Of a DNA stretch of 7,155 nt, positions 1 through 6,189 are shown piece after piece (positions within the stretch are counted from its first letter, which is position 1; each line of letters begins with the position of its first letter). The position numbers were made by a program, and so were the translations under genes. The stretch lies in NCBI GenBank assembly GCA_021799715.1, contig JAJYZY010000121.1, positions 1-7,155 of the forward strand, given 5' to 3'. The DNA is from Planctomycetota bacterium (GTDB lineage: Bacteria > Planctomycetota > Phycisphaerae > WQYP01). The notes beneath the pieces are model-generated. The model did no database searches. It had not been told where the DNA came from and worked only from the letters and a program-made list of their open reading frames with translations.

Positions 1-1651
1 GGCAGGCAATCATCACAACCGCCACGGAATTTACCAGCGCGTAAGCCATGGCCGGTGCCGGACCGAATATGGACCAGATGATAAATGTCAGAAGCGCCGA
101 TGCCACCACCGCCGGAACAAACCAGCCCGCAAACTTGTCAGCAATCTTCTGAATTGGGGCGCGGCTGCGTTGAGCTTGGGAAACCAGGGCAACAATTTGC
201 GCCAACATCGTATCCGCCCCGACTTTTTGCGATACCATCAACAACCCGCCCGTGCCGTTGACCGTTCCACCAACAAGTTCAGATCCCGCTTTTTTTACCA
301 CCGGCATTGGTTCACCGGAAATCATGGATTCATCCACGGTACTGGAACCTTCCAGCACGATGCCATCGACGGGGATTTTTTCCCCGGGGCGAACTCGGAG
401 TTTATCCCCCACCACCACCTGTTCCAGCGGGACATCCTGTTCACTACCATCAGCGGCAAGCCGCCGGGCGCTTTTGGGTTGCAGGTCCAGAAGTTCCCGG
501 ATGGCCGAACCGGTTTTTCCGCGGGCCTGTAATTCCAGCACCTGCCCCATGAGCACCAATACCGTTATAACCGCAGCGGCTTCAAAATATGTCGCCACAA
601 TCCCCGACTGACTTTGAAATGCCCGCGGAAAACCTTCCGGCCAAAGCGTTGCCACGATGCTATAAACATACGCCACGCCCACGCCCAGACCGATGAGCGT
701 GAACATATTGAAATTGCGGGTTTTCAGCGAAAACCAGGCTCTTTCCAAAAATGGCCATCCGCACCAGAGCACCACAGGCGTGGCAAACAGACCATTTACA
801 AAGTTCAACCAGATGGCGCGGTTTAACGCGGCAACATGAAAATCCGCGAGCATTGAGAGCACAAATACGGGAATGGCCAGTATCAGCCCAATCCAGAAGC
901 GACGGGACATATCCTTTAGCTCTGAATTTTCCGCATTTCCTGCCGCCTGTATCTCCATGGGTTCCAGAGCCATGCCGCATTTGGGACACGCGCCCGGTTT
1001 ATCGCGGATTATTTCCGGGTCCATCGGGCAGGTATAATGCATGACGCTTTGCGGTGATTGCAGCGGCGATTCCAACTCCAAAGCCATGCCGCATTTAGGA
1101 CAGGCCCCGGGTTTATCACCAACTATTTCCAGGTCCATGGGACAGACATATCTGGCTTTTTTTGCAGCATCGGCCCGCGGCACGGCGGAAGACGGCTCGG
1201 CCGAAGCAGCGCGGCCTGTAGCAAGCAGGTCCGCGGCAGGGTTACTCTTTGCGGAAACGCCAAGTTGCACCATGCCGGCGGCTTGTGAATTTGCCCCGGA
1301 TTTATCAAGGAATGCCGCGGGATTGGCACGAAACTTCTCCAGACAGCCTTTACAGCAGAAGTAATAATCTGTGCCGCGATATTCCCATGTACCCGCCGCC
1401 TTTTCGGCAATTACTTTCATACCGCATACCGGGTCAAAGTGCGTGGAGGTGCCGACCGGTTTGCCCACATACTGTGCCGGATTACTTTTGAATTTTTCCA
1501 GGCAACTCTTGGCGCAGAAATAATAAGTTATTCCGGCGTGCTCGTAACGGCCCGCCGCCTTTTCCGGTGCCACCTTCATACCACACACTGGGTCTGAATA
1601 CGTGATACTTTGTTTCGGTGTGGCAACGTGTTGTTGGGGGATATCGGGCAC
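1..1651 (-). CDS. copA: Copper-exporting P1B-type ATPase CopA, N-terminal 550 residues (cut by window edge)
   Basis: This inner-membrane pump uses ATP to export Cu(I). The frame is open from 1651 to base 1. The N-terminus has two YHS-type domains (DPVCGMKV at about residues 20-27 and 73-80, each followed by YYFC..CLEKF) and then two HMBD zinc-ribbon-like modules (CPMD...PGACPKCGM, first Cys at residues 170 and 208). There is no classical HMA CxxC domain. Membrane helices appear near 253-270, 281-300, 316-337, 355-371, 505-527 and 535-550. The actuator loop carries SGEP at about 445-448. The last complete codon is C550, the first Cys of the expected CPC motif, so the phosphorylation and ATP-binding domains lie outside. 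I chose GTG 1651 because GAGG lies 5 nt upstream; TTG codons at 1675 and 1687 overlap csoR. Gene order with csoR supports copper over silver or other metals. Confidence 0.95.
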   Translation of the reverse strand, partial: MPDIPQQHVATPKQSITYSDPVCGMKVAPEKAAGRYEHAGITYYFCAKSCLEKFKSNPAQYVGKPVGTSTHFDPVCGMKVIAEKAAGTWEYRGTDYYFCCKGCLEKFRANPAAFLDKSGANSQAAGMVQLGVSAKSNPAADLLATGRAASAEPSSAVPRADAAKKARYVCPMDLEIVGDKPGACPKCGMALELESPLQSPQSVMHYTCPMDPEIIRDKPGACPKCGMALEPMEIQAAGNAENSELKDMSRRFWIGLILAIPVFVLSMLADFHVAALNRAIWLNFVNGLFATPVVLWCGWPFLERAWFSLKTRNFNMFTLIGLGVGVAYVYSIVATLWPEGFPRAFQSQSGIVATYFEAAAVITVLVLMGQVLELQARGKTGSAIRELLDLQPKSARRLAADGSEQDVPLEQVVVGDKLRVRPGEKIPVDGIVLEGSSTVDESMISGEPMPVVKKAGSELVGGTVNGTGGLLMVSQKVGADTMLAQIVALVSQAQRSRAPIQKIADKFAGWFVPAVVASALLTFIIWSIFGPAPAMAYALVNSVAVVMIAC

Positions 1652-1664
1652 GTGAACCTCGCAA

Positions 1665-2066
1665 TCAGCGGTCAATATGGGATACAAGCTTAAGGAGTTC
1701 CTCGCACGCGGCATCCGCAGCCGCGCCGCCGGCTCGGATGCCGTGTGACACACAATGTTTCAAATGGTTGCCCAGCACCTGCCGCCCGACACTGGCCAGG
1801 GACTTTTGCACCGCCGCGATCTGGATAAGAATATCCGCGCAATAGCGGTCCTGCCGCACCATTTCATGCAGGCCGCGTATCTGTCCTTCAATTCTTTTCA
1901 GGCGGTGCAGATTGGAGTTTTTTCTTTCCGGATCAACCCCCAACGCCCGGCCGCCCGGCCCGACGTGGTTGACCACCGGAAGTTGGCTTTTTCCCCGTCT
2001 AGCATTGGCCGCAATATTATCACCATCTGGCGGCTTGGCTTTTCCAATGATGTTTTTTTTCGGCAT
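1665..2066 (-). CDS. csoR: CsoR-family copper-sensing transcriptional repressor
   Basis: This is a cytoplasmic DUF156/CsoR-FrmR family repressor of 133 residues, expected to bind its operator without metal and release it on binding Cu(I). Visible family features are the helix [17 protein letters not shown] (about 54-70), DRYC with C76, and H101-x3-C105. Together C76, H101 and C105 reproduce the Cys-His-Cys Cu(I) site of known CsoR proteins, which argues against the formaldehyde-sensing FrmR and nickel-sensing RcnR branches. The first 45 residues (rich in K, R, P and G) are an extension beyond the usual length of about 90. The ATG at 2066 is kept because AAAGGAG (2076-2082) lies 9 nt upstream and I see no better-supported internal start. 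The gene precedes copA by 13 bp, so the two are very probably co-transcribed. It is likely autoregulated through the palindrome at 2086-2104. Confidence 0.93.
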   Translation of the reverse strand: MPKKNIIGKAKPPDGDNIAANARRGKSQLPVVNHVGPGGRALGVDPERKNSNLHRLKRIEGQIRGLHEMVRQDRYCADILIQIAAVQKSLASVGRQVLGNHLKHCVSHGIRAGGAAADAACEELLKLVSHIDR

Positions 2067-2085
2067 CGCCGATTGCTCCTTTGTT

Positions 2086-2104
2086 TATACCCCCACGGGG
2101 TATA
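2086..2104 (-). promoter_or_regulatory. Palindromic CsoR operator of the csoR-copA operon
   Basis: TATACCCC-CAC-GGGGTATA is a perfect 8-bp inverted repeat with a 3-bp spacer, 20 bp upstream of the csoR ATG. AT-flanked C-tract/G-tract palindromes are the known operator type for CsoR repressors. On the minus strand the site overlaps TATAAA (2089-2084), a plausible -10 element, so repressor binding would block polymerase. I see no convincing -35 hexamer at the right distance. Confidence 0.85.
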
Positions 2105-2291
2105 TGGATACACTAGCATCAACGCCGGTTAAAAGCAAGTTTTTAGTGCGCGGCTGCGGGCAGACTTTTAATGATCATAAGTAAGTGCAGCCGCTGACTT
2201 AAACACAGCGCGGAGCAATTTTAACGGCACGTGAAAAGTGAATATCCATGCAGTAATTTCAACACAATGGCACGCCGCATTGAGCAATCAC
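2105..2291. other. Gene-free stretch upstream of csoR with an inverted repeat
   Basis: No gene is supported here. GCGGCTGC (2150-2157) pairs perfectly with GCAGCCGC (2187-2194) across a 29-nt loop, with no T-run after it. TTAATGATC (2168-2176) and CAATGGCACGCCG (2265-2277) recur to the right (2699-2707 and 2904-2912; 2939-2951), so this stretch appears to be the edge of the repeat mosaic. Confidence 0.5.
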
Positions 2292-2404
2292 GATACCACC
2301 GCGAACGATCATCGATAGATTCATTAGCTTGATGCGGAAGCGTCAAGTTGGATGCGAAATGGCGTGTAAATTGTCGCATCGGCCCAGTGCGGCACGACTT
2401 TCGC
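2292..2404. repeat. Diverged repeat copy A with GGAA-loop hairpin
   Basis: It runs from GATACCACC to TCGCC and aligns along its length with copy B, 171 bp downstream. The shared core is a hairpin at 2324-2351: arms TTAGCTTGATGC and GCGTCAAGTTGG around a GGAA loop. The 12 pairs include four G-T wobbles. After the hairpin both copies continue with GATGCGAAATG. It is in no recognisable gene. Confidence 0.75.
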
Positions 2405-2462
2405 CATTTTGCACGATCCACAATCACGATAGACCATCATACGCCGTTGCACGATTAACGGT

Positions 2463-2573
2463 GATACCACCACCGATTGTTGGGGAAAGCATTAACTTGA
2501 CGCGGAAGCGTCGAGTTGGATGCGAAATGACGTGTGGATTGTCGCCGCGGCCCGGTTCGGCACGATTGACGCC
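2463..2573. repeat. Diverged repeat copy B with GGAA-loop hairpin
   Basis: This is the second direct copy of the unit at 2292-2404. Its hairpin (2492-2519) has arms TTAACTTGACGC and GCGTCGAGTTGG around the same GGAA loop. Compared with copy A, three stem bases differ, and each change only swaps a Watson-Crick pair with a G-T wobble. The 36-bp segment just ahead (2432-2467) also recurs at 2841-2876. Confidence 0.75.
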
Positions 2574-2628
2574 GAATTTCACGAATAGAGGTGGAGTTTG
2601 ACCATTACGATCCATTCCGCGAACAACC

Positions 2629-2710
2629 GTGATGCTTCCGCATCAGGCTACTTTCGGCACGCGTTGTCAATCAACCGTGATGGTGCCGAAGGGGAATTTT
2701 AATGATCAAT
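2629..2710. repeat. Repeat copy C, hairpin in inverse orientation
   Basis: TGATGC-TTCC-GCATCA (2630-2645) is a 6-bp hairpin. Read on the minus strand it becomes GTAGCCTGATGCGGAAGC, close to the hairpin core of copies A and B. The 22 bp at 2629-2650 match 2870-2891 at 20 positions. GGAATTTTAATGATCAAT (2693-2710) recurs, with one extra base, at 2897-2915. Confidence 0.6.
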
Positions 2711-2840
2711 GTGTTGCGGCTCACCGGGAAAAAATCAACCGTGAAGGCCGCGGCTCGCCGCGCAACAATGGGCAATTATCTTTGCGCTCTTTGATTCTCT
2801 GCGGTTCTAAACCGGTTTTTCACGGCCCGGATTCGCGTTT

Positions 2841-2951
2841 GGCCATCTTACGCCATTGCGCAGCCATCTGTGATACTGCCGCATCAGGCTATGGTTGGAA
2901 TTCTTAATGATCGATATTGCAATCACGGGTCATTACCGCAATGGCACGCCG
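2841..2951. repeat. Repeat copy D, composite of several shared blocks
   Basis: Four blocks seen elsewhere occur here in order: the 36-bp segment of 2432-2467 (at 2841-2876), the inverted hairpin block of copy C (2870-2891), the TTAATGATC block (2904-2912), and CAATGGCACGCCG (2939-2951, identical to 2265-2277). The hairpin keeps 6 pairs, one a G-T wobble, but its loop reads GGCA on the minus strand. Confidence 0.6.
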
Positions 2952-3443
2952 GCATGGCCAAATAGGAATGCAAAAGGGACGCAACCACTTCGCCAGTAAA
3001 TAACCGACGTTAATCCGGTATTCCATAACACTGGGCCGGGTTGAAATCCTTCTTCGTTCCTACTTAGACATCTCCGCCCATCTCAATGGCGTACATTGCT
3101 CCGATAGAATTCTCCAGCGCGAAAGAAGGCGGACGGAACCGCTGATGACGCTGATGGGCGCAGATCAACCACGGAACATCTGCGAACATCCGCGAAATCT
3201 GCGGTTCAGAATGGGGATTATTCAAGCAATATCCGGGTTGCGGCAAAGTGCCCCCGAAGTATCCCGTCGCCTTTGGGTTGCCCGTGCATCATTAACTTTG
3301 TGTTTTCCTTTGCCACTCGAGCCAACCGGCCGCGAGTTTGCACCGCGCGGCTGCACGACGCAGGCGGAATTGTTTTTTTGGTGCGGCCTATTATCGGGCC
3401 GTGTCACCGCCGGTTGGTAATGCCAAAAAAGACGATTTTTCGC
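2952..3443. other. Gene-free stretch, nothing recognised apart from the dispersed repeat at 3130-3210
   Basis: Open frames here are short, overlap in all directions and lack family signals or good ribosome sites. GCCGGGTTG occurs at 3035-3043 and again at 3565-3573, both followed by similar A/C-rich bases. I see no RNA gene or mobile-element gene. Confidence 0.45.
3130..3210. repeat. Degenerate dispersed repeat built from CGCTGATG and ATCTGCG units
   Basis: CGCTGATGA and CGCTGATGG are adjacent (3140-3157). They are followed by CGCAGAT (3159-3165), which is complementary to ATCTGCG (3178-3184), and then by further ATCCGCG and ATCTGCG units up to about 3204. Similar low-complexity 'CGCAGAT...ATCTGCG' intergenic blocks are, in my experience, scattered through several bacterial genomes; that is recollection, not a search result. 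Confidence 0.5.
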
Positions 3444-3472
3444 TTGCATTCATTGCGGCGGCGGTGTAAAAT
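3444..3472 (+). promoter_or_regulatory. Weak sigma-70-like promoter candidate
   Basis: TTGCAT (3444-3449), a 17-bp spacer and TAAAAT (3467-3472) give a good -10 and a poor -35. It points towards the PEP-CTERM gene but lies 270 bp ahead, so it could at most give a second, longer leader. Confidence 0.25.
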
Positions 3473-3534
3473 ATTCTGCGTTGTGGCGAGATGGCACAAC
3501 TGGGAAAGTTATGAGAGCTTCTTTGCAGGGACGC

Positions 3535-3545
3535 GAGATAATCTC
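3535..3545. promoter_or_regulatory. Palindrome GAGATAATCTC, possible activator site
   Basis: This perfect 11-bp palindrome lies about 52 bp upstream of the sigma-54-like -24 element, or about -88 to -78 relative to the predicted start of transcription. That is a usual distance for an enhancer-binding protein. Its GAGAT/ATCTC half-sites also form the palindrome at 3668-3682. Confidence 0.35.
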
Positions 3546-3596
3546 TACTTCTTATTATTAACAAGCCGGGTTGGAAGCCTGATGTATTTTATACAA

Positions 3597-3611
3597 TGGC
3601 CCTGACCTTGC
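3597..3611 (+). promoter_or_regulatory. Sigma-54 (-24/-12) promoter candidate for the PEP-CTERM gene
   Basis: TGGCCC-TGACC-TTGC matches the RpoN consensus TGGCAC-N5-TTGC at nine of ten defined positions. The essential GG (3598-3599) and GC (3610-3611) are spaced exactly 10 nt apart. Transcription would begin near 3623, leaving a leader of about 120 nt before the ATG at 3744. In some exosortase-containing bacteria the PrsK/PrsR two-component system acts with RpoN on PEP-CTERM genes, which fits this position. Confidence 0.5.
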
Positions 3612-3667
3612 GATCTGGAATGCGTGATTCCGGATGAGATTGCAATCAGCGTATTATCTATTTATCT

Positions 3668-3682
3668 ATCTCAAGTTGAGAT
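3668..3682. promoter_or_regulatory. Perfect 15-bp palindrome upstream of the PEP-CTERM gene
   Basis: ATCTCAA-G-TTGAGAT has 7-bp arms around one base, 62 bp before the start codon. A one-base centre cannot form an RNA loop, so a dimeric DNA-binding protein is the natural reading. The TGAGATTGCA that overlaps its right arm (3677-3686) is an exact copy of 3635-3644, 42 bp upstream. Confidence 0.45.
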
Positions 3683-3743
3683 TGCATTGAATTGTAACTG
3701 TTTCAGAAATTGTTTTACACCGCTTTTTTTGAGGAGCAAGATC

Positions 3744-4694
3744 ATGGTCGCATCGAACAAATCGTTTGGAAAATCAACATTGGCTGGTCTTTTCGCGGTT
3801 GCCGCAATTGGGATCGCCGCACCGGCGTTCGCCGCCACAACCACAGTGACGTGGGATTTCTTCGGCGGAAGTTCCGCTAATACGGAGCTTAAGCCAACGG
3901 CCACTTTCACCGGTACCGAATCGCCAGCGAACTCGCTGCAGGCCCCGCTGAGCAACGAACTTGGCATCACGGCTTACGGAGAGCAGACGACCTCTACCGT
4001 GACGATCTCCACCAAGTATTCATTGCGGATTGCTGGAGGCTATCTCTACGCCGGCACCAGCTCCACCGGCCCTGTCTCGGCAACGTCGTCTGCGGACCTC
4101 TACAACAAAGTAAAAGGGAGCACCGAAAGCGGACTGGGCTTGGCGGCATATCCTGATCACGAAATCGGTGATTTCAAAAACACACCTCTTGGTTCCACCT
4201 CCTACAGTGGCGGATATGACAACTTTGGCTACTATCACTCCAATGAGTACAAAACGGTAACGACGAGCAAGACCACCTACACCGGGATGATCCAGTTGGA
4301 CCTTTCGACCCTGCTGAGCTATGCCACGGGCAGCGGTGCTTCCGTGACCATCGGCAGCCTCTCAGCCTCCAGCCACGACGTCGCCGACTTTTCCGGCTCA
4401 AACACGCTTGGCGTCTTGGGGACCAGCGTTGGCACTCCCCTGACATACAACAGCAACAGCACCGACCAGACAGAACAACTTTCGCTGACGGACCTCAGCC
4501 CCTATGAGTACTTGAACATCGGCGTTGCCGGATCGGGCCAAAGTGTGCTCCTTAGTACGCTCACGCTCACCTTTAACAGCAATGCGGGGCAGCCCAACGC
4601 CGCCCCCGTACCGGCCTCCGCCGGACTGACACTGGCCGGGGCACTGGGCATGGGAATGATGTTGGTGGCACGCCGCAGACGGTCGGCCCTGTAA
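3744..4694 (+). CDS. Exported PEP-CTERM-like surface protein of unknown function
   Basis: The protein has 316 residues. A signal peptide covers residues 1-30 (positive start with K6 and K10, hydrophobic core, AFA before the likely cut). The mature part is rich in Ser, Thr, Gly and Tyr, has only scattered charge and no cysteine, and includes a Tyr/Gly patch at about 153-170 (GGYDNFGYYHSNEY), as expected for a beta-rich secreted protein. The C-terminus is tripartite: APVPAS (287-292), a hydrophobic helix (about 293-309) and RRRR (310-313). This is the layout of exosortase-processed PEP-CTERM proteins, with PVPAS in place of PEP. I chose ATG 3744 because GAGGAG lies 7 nt upstream and it places the signal peptide at the N-terminus; the frame is open 40 codons further up. 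I recognise no domain in the body. Export, cleavage and attachment to the envelope or matrix are inferred from the tail. Confidence 0.85.
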   Translation: MVASNKSFGKSTLAGLFAVAAIGIAAPAFAATTTVTWDFFGGSSANTELKPTATFTGTESPANSLQAPLSNELGITAYGEQTTSTVTISTKYSLRIAGGYLYAGTSSTGPVSATSSADLYNKVKGSTESGLGLAAYPDHEIGDFKNTPLGSTSYSGGYDNFGYYHSNEYKTVTTSKTTYTGMIQLDLSTLLSYATGSGASVTIGSLSASSHDVADFSGSNTLGVLGTSVGTPLTYNSNSTDQTEQLSLTDLSPYEYLNIGVAGSGQSVLLSTLTLTFNSNAGQPNAAPVPASAGLTLAGALGMGMMLVARRRRSAL

Positions 4695-4727
4695 TGCCGG
4701 CCCATAATATTTTGGACTTGTAATATC

Positions 4728-4762
4728 GGGCGGTGCGGCTGAACATTTCGGCCGCGCCGCCC
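4728..4762. terminator. Strong GC hairpin between the two exported-protein genes
   Basis: GGGCGGTGCGGC (4728-4739) pairs with GCCGCGCCGCCC (4751-4762) over 12 bp with one G-T wobble and an 11-nt loop. It begins 34 bp after the upstream stop codon. The following bases, TTAAGTAT, are not a T-run, so it may be a weak terminator, a 3'-end stabiliser, or a partial terminator that sets the ratio of the two products. Confidence 0.5.
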
Positions 4763-4872
4763 TTAAGTATCCAGTGCTGTTCGCCGATGATAATTCTCGG
4801 CAGGGGAAGATCAGGGATTGGTTTCCGGGCTTTTCCCGAAGGTTGTTTTGCTGTCCCGCTTTGGAGAATCCC

Positions 4873-5880
4873 ATGCCTTCAATATTGTCTTCCGCCTTTA
4901 ATCCGCGCAAAATTGCTTCGGCCATCGTCGCGTGCTGCGCCGTGGCGGCGTGCGGCAGCGCCCCGGCGCTGACCATTATCCCAACATTTGACAGCACCAT
5001 CACCAGCGACCAGAACCATGCCGCGATTGAAAACACTATTAATAATGCCATCAGTGTTTATGAACAGGATTTTTCAAATTCCATCAAAGTTCCGATTTAT
5101 TTTTCGGAATTGAGCGGCACCACAACTTTGGGGGAGAGCATGGATGCGCACACGACAATCAGCTATTCCGCGTTCCGCAGTGCTCTGGCGGCCGAGCCGA
5201 CAAGTGCGGTGCGGGCGACGGCGTTGCAATATTTACCCAATCAGGCCAACGAGCCGGTACCCAATACCACCGGCACGGGACTGTGGATGGCGGCGGCGAA
5301 TGTCAATGCTCTGGTGGCATCGGGAAATCTGCCATCCAGTGATGTGCAATCACCGCAATATGATGGCACCATCAGCCTGAACACCTCGCAAACCTTTACT
5401 GGTGCCGGAAGCGTAGGCCCGCAGGGCAATTACAGTCTGGAAACGGTGGTGATGCATGAAATTGATGAGGTGCTCGGATTGGGTTCCGCGCTGCCAAACT
5501 ATACCACCGGCAGTTCTCCCATGCCCGAAGACCTGTATCGCTACGCCGCCAACAGCGCTCGCAGCTTTTCTACCAGCGCGACCGGGCCGATCTATTTTTC
5601 CCTTAACGGCACCACGGATTTGGCGCAATTCAATAATGCCAATAACGGCGGCGACTATGGCGACTGGGCCAGCAACCCCTTGCCCACCGGTGCCAGCCCG
5701 GAAGTGCAGGATGCGTTTATCACCGGCGGGCAGAATATCACCCTGGGCAGCAACGAATTCGCGGCACTGCAGGCGATCGGGTATGTGCGGGTGCCCGATG
5801 CGTATCCCCTGGCCCTGTTGGCATTGGGTTCAGGTGCCGCCATGCTGCTGGTTCGCAAGCGAAGAATCAACACGCGGTAA
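4873..5880 (+). CDS. Putative exported metalloprotease with HEIDE motif and PEP-CTERM-like tail
   Basis: The protein has 335 residues. An N-terminal export signal spans residues 1-32 (R12, K13, then a hydrophobic core); APA at 30-32 suits signal peptidase I, while VAAC at 24-27 could also serve as a lipobox. The body resembles what I know as the NF038122 family of PEP-CTERM-associated putative metalloproteases: an N-terminal TFDSTIT segment (38-44), MHEIDEVLGLGS (194-205), PEDLYRY (218-224), GGDYGDW (259-265) and VQDAF (278-282). H195 and E196 are the expected zinc ligand and general base, but the second His of HExxH is E199. The C-terminus has VPDAYP, a hydrophobic helix and RKRR, a degenerate PEP-CTERM signal. 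I chose ATG 4873 because GGAG lies 6 nt upstream and it starts at the signal peptide; an upstream in-frame ATG at 4774 adds a leader without export character. It may be co-transcribed with the gene ahead. Confidence 0.82.
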   Translation: MPSILSSAFNPRKIASAIVACCAVAACGSAPALTIIPTFDSTITSDQNHAAIENTINNAISVYEQDFSNSIKVPIYFSELSGTTTLGESMDAHTTISYSAFRSALAAEPTSAVRATALQYLPNQANEPVPNTTGTGLWMAAANVNALVASGNLPSSDVQSPQYDGTISLNTSQTFTGAGSVGPQGNYSLETVVMHEIDEVLGLGSALPNYTTGSSPMPEDLYRYAANSARSFSTSATGPIYFSLNGTTDLAQFNNANNGGDYGDWASNPLPTGASPEVQDAFITGGQNITLGSNEFAALQAIGYVRVPDAYPLALLALGSGAAMLLVRKRRINTR

Positions 5881-6076
5881 CCCCGGCAACACAGATTTCC
5901 CGCGTTCAGCCCAACGTTCTCCAAGCCATGGCTCCGTTACTGGTGTACCCGATATAGACCGCGCAAATGCGGAAGCATGACCACAAGATGTCAAGATAAC
6001 ATGGCACGCCACCCCACAGCCGGAGAAGCTGTAGCACATCGCGCGCGGCGCAGGTATAGCCCACGCGGCTATAAAT
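5881..6076. other. Gene-free stretch after the protease gene
   Basis: I see no gene, clear terminator or RNA gene here. ATGGCACGCC (6001-6010) repeats part of the block found at 2265-2277 and 2939-2951. Confidence 0.4.
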
Positions 6077-6174
6077 GGGACACCCTGATCACGTCTTGTC
6101 GGCGCAAAATTAGAACGTATCCGCATTTTTCCCATTTTTTCCAATAACGCTTCACCAGGGGGCGCACAGAGTAT
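6077..6174. repeat. Diverged dispersed repeat P, copy 1
   Basis: It runs from GGGACACCCTGATCACGTC to GCACAGAGTAT and aligns with 6665-6758 in the same orientation with substitutions and small gaps. It lies directly ahead of repeat Q copy 1. No open frame with protein-like features covers it. Confidence 0.75.
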
Positions 6175-6189
6175 AAGTAACCTCGGATC

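Noticed and set aside
170..1491. Several plus-strand open frames of 70-120 codons
   Set aside because: They are antisense shadows of copA, whose minus-strand frame is open throughout and carries the YHS, HMBD and transmembrane signatures.
2265..2285. TGGCAC in CAATGGCACGCCG as a sigma-54 promoter
   Set aside because: The -12 region reads ATTGA instead of TTGC, and no gene follows on that strand.
2329..2601. Plus-strand open frame of 90 codons crossing repeat copies A and B
   Set aside because: The two copies are in frame because their spacing (171 bp) is divisible by three. The peptide matches no family I know, lacks a ribosome site, and stem changes follow base pairing rather than codon positions.
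2160..2960. CRISPR array
   Set aside because: Repeat units differ in length, orientation and spacing and are strongly diverged; no cas gene is present.
3490..3507. TGGCAC (3493-3498) as a sigma-54 -24 element
   Set aside because: No GC dinucleotide occurs at the required 10-nt spacing from the GG.
3481..3600. Possible riboswitch in the long leader (GGGACGC and GCCGGGTTGG resemble pieces of c-di-GMP or other aptamers)
   Set aside because: The conserved core elements do not occur in the right order or with the needed pairing; only isolated words match.
4398..5051. Minus-strand open frame of 217 codons
   Set aside because: It is antisense to the end of the PEP-CTERM gene, the intergenic hairpin and the signal peptide of the protease gene, with no family features.
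5456..5980. Plus-strand open frame of 174 codons overlapping the protease gene
   Set aside because: It is an alternative frame of the protease gene; its product is low-complexity, rich in Pro, Cys and Arg, typical of a shifted GC-rich frame.
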